A stretch of 9,461 nt of DNA from an uncultured Clostridia bacterium (GCA_938045615.1 CALIBC010000032.1:1-9461); one strand, 5' to 3'; counted from the stretch's first letter, positions 1 through 7,128 are shown. Numbers and translations are program-made. Notes: generated by a model from the sequence alone, not told the origin.

Positions 1-615
1 GCTCTGAAAGCTGCAGTCGATACCATCAGCGCATTTCTGCTGGGAAACGAGATGATGGTCTACATCGTCATCTTTGATCGAAAGGCATATCAGATTGGCG
101 GAAAACTGTTTGCTGACATCGCAGCATACATAGATGATCGATATGTGGAAGAGCATACCGACAGCCTGGCAGAACAGAGAAGGTGGTTGGAAGCGTCTGG
201 ACCAGCATGGATGGTGCCGGAAGCGATCTGTAAATCTTACAGCAGCCAATCTCTGGAAGAGGCATTGGGTCAAATTGATGAGAGTTTTTCGGAAATGCTG
301 CTTCGAAAGATTGATGAAAGCGGCATGACGGATGTCCAGTGCTATAAGAAAGCAAACATTGATCGGAAGCTCTTTTCCAAAATCCGCTCGGACAAATATT
401 ATAGGCCCTCCAAACCCACCGTGCTTGCCTTGGCACTGGCTTTGGAACTGCCGCTTGCCCAGATGCAGGAGATGCTTGGCAAGGCAGGATTCATCCTATC
501 TCATTCCAGCAAATTCGACATCATTGTGGAATATTTTATTGAACGAGGAAACTATAATGTATATGAAATCAACGAAGCTCTGTTTGCATTTGACCAGAGC
601 CTGATCGGAGCATAG
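1..615 (+). CDS. Macro-domain protein with C-terminal HTH-like domain (3' part, start outside window)
   Basis: The frame is open from the first base, so the gene begins before the window; 204 residues are visible. Residues 1-50 (ALKAAVDTISAFL, then VYIVIFDRKAY and the acidic-aromatic IAAYIDDRY) match the last helix-strand-helix of macro (ADP-ribose-binding) domains, which bind ADP-ribose or remove it from proteins or O-acetyl-ADP-ribose. The catalytic and ligand loops would be upstream and cannot be checked. After a linker rich in E, Q and W, residues about 96-162 form a small helical domain (SFSEMLLRKIDESGMTD, then YKKANIDRKLFSKIRSD, then PTVLALALALELPL) that looks like an XRE-type helix-turn-helix. 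This suggests DNA binding or a protein-interaction module. The C-terminus is natural, ending in TAG. An internal ATG at 52 could be mistaken for the start, but the macro-domain residues before it argue against that. The VWA gene follows after 188 bases. The domain call is fairly sure; the biological role is not known to me. Confidence 0.8.
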   Translation, partial: ALKAAVDTISAFLLGNEMMVYIVIFDRKAYQIGGKLFADIAAYIDDRYVEEHTDSLAEQRRWLEASGPAWMVPEAICKSYSSQSLEEALGQIDESFSEMLLRKIDESGMTDVQCYKKANIDRKLFSKIRSDKYYRPSKPTVLALALALELPLAQMQEMLGKAGFILSHSSKFDIIVEYFIERGNYNVYEINEALFAFDQSLIGA

Positions 616-803
616 GAGTAAAGAAATGTCGCTTTCCATGCGACCACTCTGCAAAAGAAAATCGCTATACTATGGCTGTAAGGTACAAAACCAAGCAGCC
701 ATTTTGCGCGAGTCATGAGCCAAGGTTCGAGCTTGCTCGAAACCTTGGAGAATATCGCGACAGCAAGCCCGGCAGGGTTGGGATCTTTTGGGAGGACAAG
801 CAT
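616..803 (+). other. Intergenic leader before the VWA gene, with hairpins
   Basis: This 188-base gap holds no gene. It contains a strong hairpin (720-748), an outer CGCGA (707-711) / TCGCG (755-759) pairing that would close around it, and a smaller GCCC/GGGT stem just before the ribosome-binding site. A TATACT at 666-671 could be a -10 box, but no -35 lies at proper spacing, so I do not call a promoter. The layout looks like a structured 5' untranslated region of the VWA gene. Confidence 0.4.
720..748 (+). repeat. Strong inverted repeat / hairpin in the VWA leader
   Basis: The arms CCAAGGTTCGAG (720-731) and CTCGAAACCTTGG (736-748) pair over 12 bp with one bulged A and a four-base CTTG loop. 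No T-run follows, so it is not an intrinsic terminator. It may be a regulatory RNA element of the downstream VWA gene, an mRNA stabiliser, or a dispersed palindromic repeat. The sequence alone cannot separate these. Confidence 0.6.
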
Positions 804-1463
804 ATGAGAAAGAATTTAACAGAGATCGTTTTTATCCTTGACCGCAGCGGTTCCATGAGTGGACTGGAGCGGGATACCATCGGCGGATTCAATTCCATGA
901 TTGAGCAGCAGAAAAAAGCAGAGGGCGAGGCACTGATCTCGACCGTGCTGTTTGACAATGTGTGCGAGGTTTTGTATGATCGTGTAAAGGTCAAGGATAT
1001 CCAGCCAATGACTGACCGGGATTACACAGTTTGCGGCTGCACGGCACTGCTGGATGCTATCGGCGGAACAATCCATCATATTGGAAATGTCCATAAGTAC
1101 GCACGATCGGAGGATGTGCCGGAACACACGATGTTCGTGATCACTACGGACGGAATGGAAAATGCCAGCCGCCGGTATAATAGTGAAAAAGTAAAACAGA
1201 TGATCGAGAGACAGAAAGCAAAATATGGTTGGGAGTTCCTGTTCCTCGGTGCCAATATTGATGCTGTAGAGACTGCAAGCCAGTTCGGAATCAGTGCAGA
1301 CCGTGCAGTCAACTATCAGTGCGACAGTGAAGGGACTGCGCTGAATTATGAGGTGGTAAGCGAAGCAATCATCTCTGTCCGGTACAGTGCTCCGCTGAGT
1401 GCAGACTGGAAAAAGCGTATTGATGATGACTACAAAAAACGTGGCAGCCGCAGGCACAAGTAA
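804..1463 (+). CDS. VWA (von Willebrand factor A) domain protein
   Basis: A 219-residue protein that is essentially a single VWA domain. Residues 8-17 form the first strand and the MIDAS motif DxSxS (D13, S15, S17). The threonine of the second MIDAS loop is T80 in CGCTALLDAIG, and the third loop aspartate is D116 in VITTDGMEN. The metal-binding site therefore looks complete. There is no signal peptide or membrane segment, so the protein should be cytoplasmic, like the small TerY-type VWA proteins that act as metal-dependent interaction partners. The C-terminal 20 residues are basic (KKRIDDDYKKRGSRRHK). I chose ATG 804 because GGAGG at 791-795 lies 8 bases before it. The longer frame from 672 would translate the leader hairpin and is rejected. 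The gene lies between a macro-domain gene and a lipase gene, which may be a functional set. The fold is sure; partner and role are unknown. Confidence 0.9.
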   Translation: MRKNLTEIVFILDRSGSMSGLERDTIGGFNSMIEQQKKAEGEALISTVLFDNVCEVLYDRVKVKDIQPMTDRDYTVCGCTALLDAIGGTIHHIGNVHKYARSEDVPEHTMFVITTDGMENASRRYNSEKVKQMIERQKAKYGWEFLFLGANIDAVETASQFGISADRAVNYQCDSEGTALNYEVVSEAIISVRYSAPLSADWKKRIDDDYKKRGSRRHK

Positions 1464-1519
1464 AGAATTTCTTTGAAGCTGAGGTGACGGTGTGCTGTAA
1501 CACAGTTGGGGAATGGTTC

Positions 1520-2713
1520 ATGGAACATACAAAGGAAAAGAAAGATTCAAAAAGCAGATACCTTATTTTGCGCACAGGAAACATCCTATTATGGATATTC
1601 GTAATCACGATGGCCGTTGCGGTCTGGCATTATGTACCGGCGCTGTACCGTGCAATTCTTGATCGGAACGCCTCACAACTGCCGGGTCTGTTTCTGGTGG
1701 TTGCGGCAGAGCTCTTAATTTTTTGGGCTGGAATCATCATGGTCTATGTTACTTCCGGGCAGCTTGGGTTTAAGACACGCCTTTTAGGAATTTTGTTTGG
1801 CATGGTCCCACTGATGAATCTGGTCATGCTGTTTATTATTCTGCGCATCACTGGGAAGGAAGCAAAAACGGAACTGGCTCGGTATAAGCTGAATGAGGGC
1901 CGGGCATCTGAAAAACTGTGCCAGACAAGGTATCCACTATTGATGGTTCACGGGGTCTTTTTCCGCGATTTCAGGTATTTTAACTACTGGGGAAGAATTC
2001 CGGAGGAACTGATAAGGAACGGTGCTACCATCTATTACGGTGAACATTCCTCTGCTGCCAGTGTGGAGGATTGTGCCAGGGAGCTGGAACAGCGTATCCT
2101 GCAAATCATCCGGGAAAACGGGTATGAAAAACTGAATGTCATTGCCCATTCCAAAGGCGGGCTTGACATGCGCACAGCCATTGCAAAAACATCTGCTGCG
2201 CCGTATGTTGCGAGCCTCACTACAGTGAACACGCCGCACCGCGGATGTGAATTTGCGGACTATCTGCTGAACAAGATTCCGGAACCGCAGCAAAGGATGA
2301 TTGCAAAAACTTACAATCTTGCCGCGGCAAAGCTCGGGGATGCGAACCCGGATTTTATGGCGGCTGTGAAGGACCTGACCTATGCCGCTTGCAGCAGGCG
2401 AAATGAAACCGTAAAGGATGTCGAAGGTATCTATTATCAATCGATTGGTTCCGTACTGGCAAGACCGTCTGCCGGGCAGTTTCCCCTTAACATGACCTAT
2501 CATCTTGTCAATTTGTTTGATGGTAAAAACGACGGGCTTGTGGGAGAAAAGTCCTTTGCATGGGGCAGCGATTTTCAGATGCTGTCTACTTCTGGAAAAC
2601 GCGGCATTTCCCATGGTGACGTAATTGACTTGAACCGCGAAAATTTTGACGGTTTTGACGTGCGTGAGTATTATGTGCAGCTGGTTTCGGATCTGAAGCG
2701 GAAGGGGTTCTGA
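1520..2713 (+). CDS. Membrane-anchored lipase/esterase (alpha/beta hydrolase)
   Basis: A 397-residue protein with three N-terminal membrane segments (about 21-43, 56-77, 88-110) followed by an alpha/beta-hydrolase domain resembling triacylglycerol lipases. Visible catalytic features are the oxyanion-hole strand LLMVHGVFFRD (HG at 144-145), the nucleophile elbow AHSKGG with Ser211, Asp338 in KNDGLVGE and His365 in ISHGDVID. The triad is thus intact and the lipase-typical VNTPHRG follows the nucleophile. The natural substrate (lipid, peptidoglycan or membrane ester) cannot be read from the sequence, and the side of the membrane facing the hydrolase depends on topology. The frame is open further upstream to GTG 1484, but ATG 1520 has GGGGAA at 1508-1513 with 6-base spacing, and the 12 extra residues look unlike a natural N-terminus. 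It follows the VWA gene by 56 bases and may be co-transcribed. No clear terminator follows the stop. Confidence 0.85.
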   Translation: MEHTKEKKDSKSRYLILRTGNILLWIFVITMAVAVWHYVPALYRAILDRNASQLPGLFLVVAAELLIFWAGIIMVYVTSGQLGFKTRLLGILFGMVPLMNLVMLFIILRITGKEAKTELARYKLNEGRASEKLCQTRYPLLMVHGVFFRDFRYFNYWGRIPEELIRNGATIYYGEHSSAASVEDCARELEQRILQIIRENGYEKLNVIAHSKGGLDMRTAIAKTSAAPYVASLTTVNTPHRGCEFADYLLNKIPEPQQRMIAKTYNLAAAKLGDANPDFMAAVKDLTYAACSRRNETVKDVEGIYYQSIGSVLARPSAGQFPLNMTYHLVNLFDGKNDGLVGEKSFAWGSDFQMLSTSGKRGISHGDVIDLNRENFDGFDVREYYVQLVSDLKRKGF

Positions 2714-2765
2714 AGGTATGGGCCAAAGTTTATGGCGGCCAGATATCTTCTACGGGATCAAGGGG

Positions 2766-2777
2766 TTTGATATCAAA
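2766..2777. promoter_or_regulatory. Perfect 12-bp palindrome before the AraC gene (candidate operator)
   Basis: TTTGATATCAAA is a perfect palindrome lying 3 bases before the ribosome-binding site of the AraC-type regulator. Such a position would suit a repressor or autoregulatory site. AraC-type proteins usually bind direct repeats, so another dimeric regulator, or chance in AT-rich DNA, is possible. Confidence 0.25.
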
Positions 2778-2780
2778 TGA

Positions 2781-2786
2781 AAGGAG
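2781..2786 (+). promoter_or_regulatory. Ribosome-binding site fixing the AraC-type gene start
   Basis: AAGGAG lies 7 bases before TTG 2794. This places the start there instead of at the in-frame TTG 2767, which has no such site and overlaps the palindrome. Confidence 0.75.
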
Positions 2787-2793
2787 CAATTAT

Positions 2794-3750
2794 TTGGCTG
2801 TAATTACGGAACAAAGGTTGTTTGGTCAAAATGCATCTGTAGTTCATCAGACAGAAGATGCCACCCTATACCGTATTGAGTGTGACACTTCTAACGGATT
2901 GATGAATTGCGTTTCTCTATTCCCCGGTATTAGCCTCGCTTACACTTCATTCTATGCAAACTCCTGTTTTCAGCGGAAAGAATCCTTGGATCATGTGTTG
3001 GAAATTGCTTATTGCAGCGCAGGCAGATATGAGTGTGAATTTAATCGGGAGTATTATACCTATCTGGGGGAGGGAGATATTGCTATCAGCATATTAAATT
3101 CCCATCGTGATGCACCACTCTTCCCTACAGGAAAGTACGACGGTGTAGCCTTAATTCTTGATTTAGATATAACCGGTTCTGTTGTTGAAGGAATCGTCGA
3201 AGATGTTTCGATTGACTTAAAAAGATTCATCGCACGCTTCTGTAAAGATCGGTGCTGTACCGTCATCAAAGCAACCGAAGGTTTAAGGCATGTATTTCAG
3301 GAAATTTGTGATGCCGACCATCGAGTGCAAAAGGGTTATTTACGGCTTAAAGTATTGGAACTGTTCTATCTTCTGTCTGAACATTTGCCGGATGAGGAGG
3401 TAAAGGTTTCCTCCTATTACCCCAGCTCAACAATTTCAAAAATCAAGTCTCTCAAAGAAAGCTTGATGGCTGATTTTGATAAAAAGACTTCCCTGCAAAG
3501 CTTAGCAAACTTTTATGGGCTGGGTCGGACTACTATGATGGAGTGCTTTAAAGCTATTTATGGAAAGTCTATTTATGCATTTCAAAAAGAGTATAAGATG
3601 CAGATGGCTGCACAACTTCTTTCTACAACGGAGCTGTCCATATCTGAAATTGCCGTTAAAATGGGGTATTCAAATCCAAACAAATTTTCCTCGGCTTTCA
3701 AAACAGCAACCGGGCTATCTCCACGAGCATACCGTCGCCGAAATAATTAG
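2794..3750 (+). CDS. AraC-family transcriptional regulator, PchR/YbtA-like
   Basis: A 318-residue regulator starting at TTG. The N-terminal part (about 25-125) has a pattern seen in a Firmicutes AraC subgroup: GISLAYTSFYANSCF, then LEIAYCSAGRYECEF, then YLGEGDIAIS and FPTGKYDGVALILDLD, a cupin-like sensing region. The C-terminal 100 residues hold two helix-turn-helix units. The first is at about 233-252 (TSLQSLANFYGLGRTTMMECFKAIYG), where the G.GRTT..E.FKA.YG pattern recalls the pyochelin and yersiniabactin regulators PchR and YbtA. The second is at about 283-303 (ISEIAVKMGYSNPNKFSSAFK), ending in GLSPRAYRR. Relatives sense a siderophore or other small ligand and switch on its uptake genes. 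The transporter genes start 125 bases downstream in the same direction, so they are the likely target; this is inference. The family is sure; the PchR-like subgroup and its ligand are less so. Confidence 0.88.
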   Translation: MAVITEQRLFGQNASVVHQTEDATLYRIECDTSNGLMNCVSLFPGISLAYTSFYANSCFQRKESLDHVLEIAYCSAGRYECEFNREYYTYLGEGDIAISILNSHRDAPLFPTGKYDGVALILDLDITGSVVEGIVEDVSIDLKRFIARFCKDRCCTVIKATEGLRHVFQEICDADHRVQKGYLRLKVLELFYLLSEHLPDEEVKVSSYYPSSTISKIKSLKESLMADFDKKTSLQSLANFYGLGRTTMMECFKAIYGKSIYAFQKEYKMQMAAQLLSTTELSISEIAVKMGYSNPNKFSSAFKTATGLSPRAYRRRNN

Positions 3751-3775
3751 TTGGTATTTTGGATAGGTTTTGAAC

Positions 3776-3803
3776 TTGTGGAGAGGAATCAGTCCCTCAT
3801 AAT
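3776..3803 (+). promoter_or_regulatory. Possible promoter upstream of the attenuator-like hairpin
   Basis: TTGTGG (3776-3781) and CATAAT (3798-3803) are 16 bases apart and could be -35 and -10 boxes. A transcript from here would start at about 3810, immediately before the hairpin at 3814, so it would have to read through it. The match is weak, as expected for an activator-dependent promoter, or it may be chance. Confidence 0.2.
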
Positions 3804-3813
3804 GTGTATTATT

Positions 3814-3851
3814 AATGGAGCGGTTAGATAATGCTAACTGCTCCATTTTTT
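3814..3851 (+). terminator. Intrinsic terminator or attenuator between regulator and transporter
   Basis: The arms AATGGAGCGGTTAG (3814-3827) and CTAACTGCTCCATT (3834-3847) pair continuously over 14 bp with a single G-T wobble, enclose a six-base ATAATG loop, and run into six T residues (3846-3851). It is a textbook intrinsic terminator for the regulator transcript. The transporter's ribosome-binding site begins only 5 bases after the T-run, so the structure also controls entry into the transporter operon, or the transporter promoter overlaps it. GATAAT at 3827-3832 would be a good -10 box, with a start at about 3839. Confidence 0.85.
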
Positions 3852-3856
3852 GTTGT

Positions 3857-3864
3857 GGAGGGAG
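3857..3864 (+). promoter_or_regulatory. Ribosome-binding site of the first transporter gene
   Basis: GGAGGGAG is the only strong Shine-Dalgarno site here and lies 11 bases before ATG 3876. It supports that start over ATG 3831, which sits across the end of the terminator loop and its 3' arm. Confidence 0.6.
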
Positions 3865-3875
3865 TTTTCGGTTGG

Positions 3876-4832
3876 ATGAGCAAGGCTGCATCAAGATTTA
3901 TCATCAATAAAATTCTGGAACTGCTACTTACGTTGGTTATCATTACATTCCTTTCTTTTGTTTTGGTGCGGCTCTCTCCGGTAGACCCTGCCGAGGCGTA
4001 CGCCCGTCGTTCCTATGCAGGTTATAGTCTGACAGCAGAACAGCTGGATGCGCTTCGTGAGCAAATGGGACTGAAAGACCCTCTCCTGATTCAATATGGG
4101 AAATGGGTTGCGGACGCTTTGCACCTTGACTTTGGGAAGTCCTTTGTCAGCGGAGAACCTGTATTCGCAAAGGTTATTATTTCGATTTTGATAACGGTCA
4201 AGATTGTTCTCTTGTCCGGGATAATACAGGCAATTTTTATACTGCTGTTTGGATGTCTTTGTTACCTTTCACGCAAAAACATTGCAGGGCATATTGTGAT
4301 CTTTCTGTGTATTGCCGGGGTTTCTATCCCTTCCTTTTTCCTTGCAAGCATTTTCCTTGACTTCTTTGCGGTAAAGCTGGGGATTACTTCTGTTGTCGGA
4401 AACACAGGGATGATGCGTTATCTCCCTGCCGCAATTTGTATAGCAGTTGGTTGTATTGCGTTCTTTTCTCCCATGCTGTCCATTAGTGTTGAAAAAGAAA
4501 TGGAACAGGATTACGCCATGTATGCCCGTTGCCGCGGTCTCTCCGAAAAACGGATATTGCTCCGGTATGCTTTACCAAGTGCCACGATAAACATCCTGCC
4601 GAATTTCTGTCAGATGTTGGGACTCTGCATGGCCGGATCAGCGATTGTGGAGCGGGTTTTTTCACTGCCGGGCTTGGGATACCTGATTATTGACAGCGTT
4701 TTATACCGGGATGCGCCAGTGATTCATGCAACCATCCTGTTCCTTGCGTTTTCGCTTGTCATATTTAATATTTTGTCAGATGTTTTACACCGGGTGCTTC
4801 GACGGGATGATTTTGTGAAGGAGGGCGAATAA
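3876..4832 (+). CDS. ABC transporter permease, NikB/DppB type
   Basis: A 318-residue inner-membrane permease of the peptide/nickel importer family, one of two that form the channel. The N-terminus has the family pattern: a first membrane helix (about 11-32), then RLSPVDPAEAY, then an extracellular stretch with EQLDALREQMGLKDPLLIQYGKW. At least five further hydrophobic segments follow (about 101-130, 138-165, 183-203, 240-258, 282-305). The EAA loop that contacts the ATPases is at about 210-241 (EQDYAMYARCRGLSEKRILLRYALPSA). The segment ERVFSLPGLGYLIIDSVLYRD near 259-279 is also typical. I moved the start from ATG 3831 to ATG 3876 because 3831 lies within the terminator hairpin and the extra 15 residues are its translation. 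The length fits the family. The next permease starts 2 bases after the stop with AAGGAGGG before it, so the two are translated together. Confidence 0.92.
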   Translation: MSKAASRFIINKILELLLTLVIITFLSFVLVRLSPVDPAEAYARRSYAGYSLTAEQLDALREQMGLKDPLLIQYGKWVADALHLDFGKSFVSGEPVFAKVIISILITVKIVLLSGIIQAIFILLFGCLCYLSRKNIAGHIVIFLCIAGVSIPSFFLASIFLDFFAVKLGITSVVGNTGMMRYLPAAICIAVGCIAFFSPMLSISVEKEMEQDYAMYARCRGLSEKRILLRYALPSATINILPNFCQMLGLCMAGSAIVERVFSLPGLGYLIIDSVLYRDAPVIHATILFLAFSLVIFNILSDVLHRVLRRDDFVKEGE

Positions 4833-4834
4833 AA

Positions 4835-5632
4835 ATGACACGAACAAAGAAACCATTTGTTTATGGAATACCGATTCTTGTCCTCCTGTTTTGCTTGTTT
4901 GGCTTTTTGTTCAGGCCGAACAATCCGCAAAGCACAAACATACGTGCTAAGTATCTTCCCTCAAGCACGGAATATCCTTTTGGAACAGATGATCTTGGCC
5001 GGTGCGAGTTTTCCAGAATCCTGGAGGGAGGTAAAACGACCCTTGGAATTGTTCTTACTGGTTCCGTCATCGTCATTATTCTTGGCATTGTCTTTGGAAT
5101 ACTTCTTGCGAGAACGGGGCATAGACGAAATATCCTCTCCGAAAGCATTTTGAATGCGGTTACTGCGATTCCACCGGTAGCATATTTGATTATTTTCATT
5201 GGGATATGGGGGAACAGTATCCCGACAATGCTGGTTGCACTGACAGCTTCTCTGATTTTGCGCATGATAAAGCTAGTTAAGACACTGATTGAGGGAGAAT
5301 ACGAAAAGGCATATGTCCTTTGTGCAATTGCATGCGGTGCGGGAAAGCTGCGCCTTGTCCTGATCCATATTTTGCCGAATATTCTGCGAGATATTATTCA
5401 ATTTATTTGTCTCTCCTGTGCCGACATGATTATTGCAATTTCCAGTTTTTCCTTTATCGGTCTCTCTTTGGGTGACGATGTGATTGATTGGGGCGTGATG
5501 CTTTCAGAAGCGCGAAGCGTCTCCGGCATGAGGCCGGAACTGCTTTTGTATCCTGTTTTGTTTATCTTTATTTGTTCTCTCTGCTTTAACTATCTCGGAG
5601 GGCTTTTGAAAAAGGGGGGTAACCATGCTTGA
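4835..5632 (+). CDS. ABC transporter permease, NikC/DppC type
   Basis: A 265-residue partner permease. It has a first membrane helix at about 10-26, then the diagnostic LPSSTEYPFGTDDLGRCEFSR (41-61) followed by EGGKTTLGIVL, which is the DppC/OppC-type entry to the core domain. Further hydrophobic segments lie at about 71-93, 105-125, 129-146, 189-212 and 237-255. The EAA loop is at about 154-184 (EGEYEKAYVLCAIACGAGKLRLVLIHILPN). A conserved end SFSFIGLSLGDDVIDWGVMLSEAR follows at about 204-227. The length is slightly short but in family range. AAGGAGGG at 4818-4825 lies 9 bases before ATG 4835. The last 8 bases overlap the start of the first ATPase gene, so translation is coupled. With the preceding permease it should form the heterodimeric channel. 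Confidence 0.92.
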   Translation: MTRTKKPFVYGIPILVLLFCLFGFLFRPNNPQSTNIRAKYLPSSTEYPFGTDDLGRCEFSRILEGGKTTLGIVLTGSVIVIILGIVFGILLARTGHRRNILSESILNAVTAIPPVAYLIIFIGIWGNSIPTMLVALTASLILRMIKLVKTLIEGEYEKAYVLCAIACGAGKLRLVLIHILPNILRDIIQFICLSCADMIIAISSFSFIGLSLGDDVIDWGVMLSEARSVSGMRPELLLYPVLFIFICSLCFNYLGGLLKKGGNHA

Positions 5633-6428
5633 GATAAAGAATTTGTCAGTTAAAGGAAAAAAAGGGACAGATATTCTGCGTGATGTCTCGCTCTCCATTG
5701 CAAATGGGAAACGGCTTTGCCTGACAGGAGCCAGCGGGTCAGGCAAAACGACATTGATCAAGACAATCATGGGAGTACAAAACGCCGGATTGGAAGTTGT
5801 CTGCGGCGAAATCCTGTTGGATGGCCAAAACCTGTTGCATCTTTCAGGGAAAGAAAGAAGGAGGCTGTGCGGAAAGATATTCGGATTTATCCCGCAAAAT
5901 CCTATGATTTCTTTCTTCCCGCATAAGAGGATCTTTGCTCAAATGACGGAAACATTTATGCTGCATCTACAAATCGGGAAAAGGGAGGCTGATTTGCTTG
6001 CTGAGGAGTCCTTGAAACAAGTCAACCTGATGGACACCAAGAGAATCCTGTCCTCTTATCCGGGGATGCTTTCCGGTGGGATGCTGCAACGAATCGCTAT
6101 GGCAATGATTCTCGGAACGAAGCCGGAATACATCTTTGCCGACGAGCCGACAAGTGCGCTGGATGAAAAAAATCGCAATCTGCTTCTGGAGCAGCTGAGA
6201 GTGTATGACGGCAAGGGGATGTTATTCATTTCCCATGATGTAGAGGCCATGCAATGGCTTTGTCCCGACACGATTGTTATGGAAAATGGACAATTGATCG
6301 AAAGCCAGCCGACATTTGCTCTGTTTGAAGCGCCAAAAGAGTTATGGACAAAGCGATTTGTTCATGCGGCAAATCAGCGCAAGAAAGGAGATGATTTACA
6401 TTGGACTGCCTTGAAATCGACAGGGTGA
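5625..6428 (+). CDS. ABC transporter ATP-binding protein, NikD/DppD type
   Basis: A 267-residue ATPase that powers the importer from the cytoplasmic side. Visible motifs in order are Walker A GASGSGKTT (35-43), Q-loop glutamine Q91 in FIPQNP, signature LSGGMLQR (149-156), Walker B YIFADE (169-174) with D-loop SALD, and switch histidine H204 in FISHD. All catalytic residues are present. The LSGGM-QR form is typical of the first ATPase of nickel/peptide systems. The protein ends soon after the core, at ALFEAPKELWTKRF plus a short basic tail, and lacks the longer C-terminal extension of OppD-type proteins; this is nearer to NikD. A run of G residues at 5614-5619 lies 5 bases before ATG 5625. The gene overlaps the permease by 8 bases and the second ATPase by 28. 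Confidence 0.93.
   Translation: MLEIKNLSVKGKKGTDILRDVSLSIANGKRLCLTGASGSGKTTLIKTIMGVQNAGLEVVCGEILLDGQNLLHLSGKERRRLCGKIFGFIPQNPMISFFPHKRIFAQMTETFMLHLQIGKREADLLAEESLKQVNLMDTKRILSSYPGMLSGGMLQRIAMAMILGTKPEYIFADEPTSALDEKNRNLLLEQLRVYDGKGMLFISHDVEAMQWLCPDTIVMENGQLIESQPTFALFEAPKELWTKRFVHAANQRKKGDDLHWTALKSTG
6384..6390 (+). promoter_or_regulatory. Ribosome-binding site supporting the TTG start of the second ATPase
   Basis: AAAGGAG lies 10 bases before TTG 6401, inside the end of the preceding ATPase gene. The ATG directly after it (6391) is in a different frame. Confidence 0.6.
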
Positions 6429-7126
6429 GCCGGAAATATGTCGGCTCGGACGGAGAAAAGTTTTCCGCACTGAAGGACGTTTCACTGACTTGGGAGAAAG
6501 GAAAAAGTATTGCTGTAATGGGCGAAAGCGGCAGTGGAAAAAGCACGCTTGCCCGCCTGATGATCGGTATGGAAAGACCAGATGCGGGGGAGATCAGGAT
6601 TGACGGACAGGATACAACACACTGGGGATCAAGACGATGGCGGCAGGAACGATCACAAATTCAGGCTGTGTTTCAGGACGCCGGTGGAACATTGAATCCC
6701 TCCAGAAGCGCCTATCATAATGTCGAGGAGGCACTATGCAATCTAACATCCCTTTCCAGGACGGAGAGGAAAGAACGTATCCTTGACTTGATGGAATTGA
6801 CTGAGTTGAAGGCGGAACTGCTGTCTGTTCCTGTGCAAAAGCTCTCCGGCGGCGAGCAGAGGCGAATGGCTTTGCTGCGCTCTCTGGCAATCCGCCCAGC
6901 ATTCTTTGTTCTGGATGAAGTAACTGCCGGTCTGGATTTGATTTCCACGGAAGCGGTCATGCGGGTATTGGAGAACTACCAGAAACAATACGGATGCACC
7001 TATTTCCTGATTACACATGACAGCTTTACGGCATCCAGACTTTGCAATACGGTATACGAGATTGAAGTCGGCTCTATAACAAGGGTCGCGGTTAAAGATC
7101 AACAAAACAGCAGAAAGGAATCATGA
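6401..7126 (+). CDS. ABC transporter ATP-binding protein, NikE/DppF type
   Basis: A 241-residue second ATPase, pairing with the first. Motifs are Walker A GESGSGKST (41-49), Q-loop Q92 in AVFQDAGGTLNPS (the NP.R/S context is typical of DppF/NikE), signature LSGGEQRR (148-155), Walker B FFVLDE (168-173) followed by VTAGLD, and H206 in LITHD. The usual DEPTAGLD reads DEVTAGLD here, a tolerated change outside the catalytic residues. It is short and stops soon after the core, so no OppF-type C-terminal domain is present. The start is TTG; it overlaps the previous gene by 28 bases, which suggests tight translational coupling. The likely start of the binding-protein gene is 2 bases after the stop. 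Confidence 0.92.
   Translation: MDCLEIDRVSRKYVGSDGEKFSALKDVSLTWEKGKSIAVMGESGSGKSTLARLMIGMERPDAGEIRIDGQDTTHWGSRRWRQERSQIQAVFQDAGGTLNPSRSAYHNVEEALCNLTSLSRTERKERILDLMELTELKAELLSVPVQKLSGGEQRRMALLRSLAIRPAFFVLDEVTAGLDLISTEAVMRVLENYQKQYGCTYFLITHDSFTASRLCNTVYEIEVGSITRVAVKDQQNSRKES
7113..7120 (+). promoter_or_regulatory. Ribosome-binding site choosing ATG 7129 over ATG 7123
   Basis: GAAAGGAA ends 8 bases before ATG 7129 but only 2 bases before ATG 7123. Normal spacing therefore favours 7129, which removes two residues (M, T) from the longer reading. Confidence 0.55.
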
Positions 7127-7128
7127 CA

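Noticed and set aside
660..671. Promoter with TATACT at 666-671 before the VWA gene
   Set aside because: No -35-like hexamer lies 16-18 bases upstream and there is no extended -10, so it is not supported.
672..803. N-terminal extension of the VWA protein from ATG 672
   Set aside because: The 44 extra residues translate the leader hairpin and the Shine-Dalgarno site of ATG 804; no homologous domain is seen there.
816..1457. Long open frame on the minus strand (213 codons) opposite the VWA gene
   Set aside because: It is antisense to a gene with an intact MIDAS and has no domain, ribosome-binding site or sensible composition; it is a codon-bias shadow.
1937..2614. Long open frame on the minus strand (225 codons) opposite the lipase gene
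   Set aside because: It is antisense to a complete catalytic domain and rich in Cys, Arg and His without a recognisable pattern.
3831..3875. Start of the first permease at ATG 3831
   Set aside because: This ATG lies at the end of the terminator loop, has no ribosome-binding site, and adds residues encoded by the hairpin arm and T-tract.
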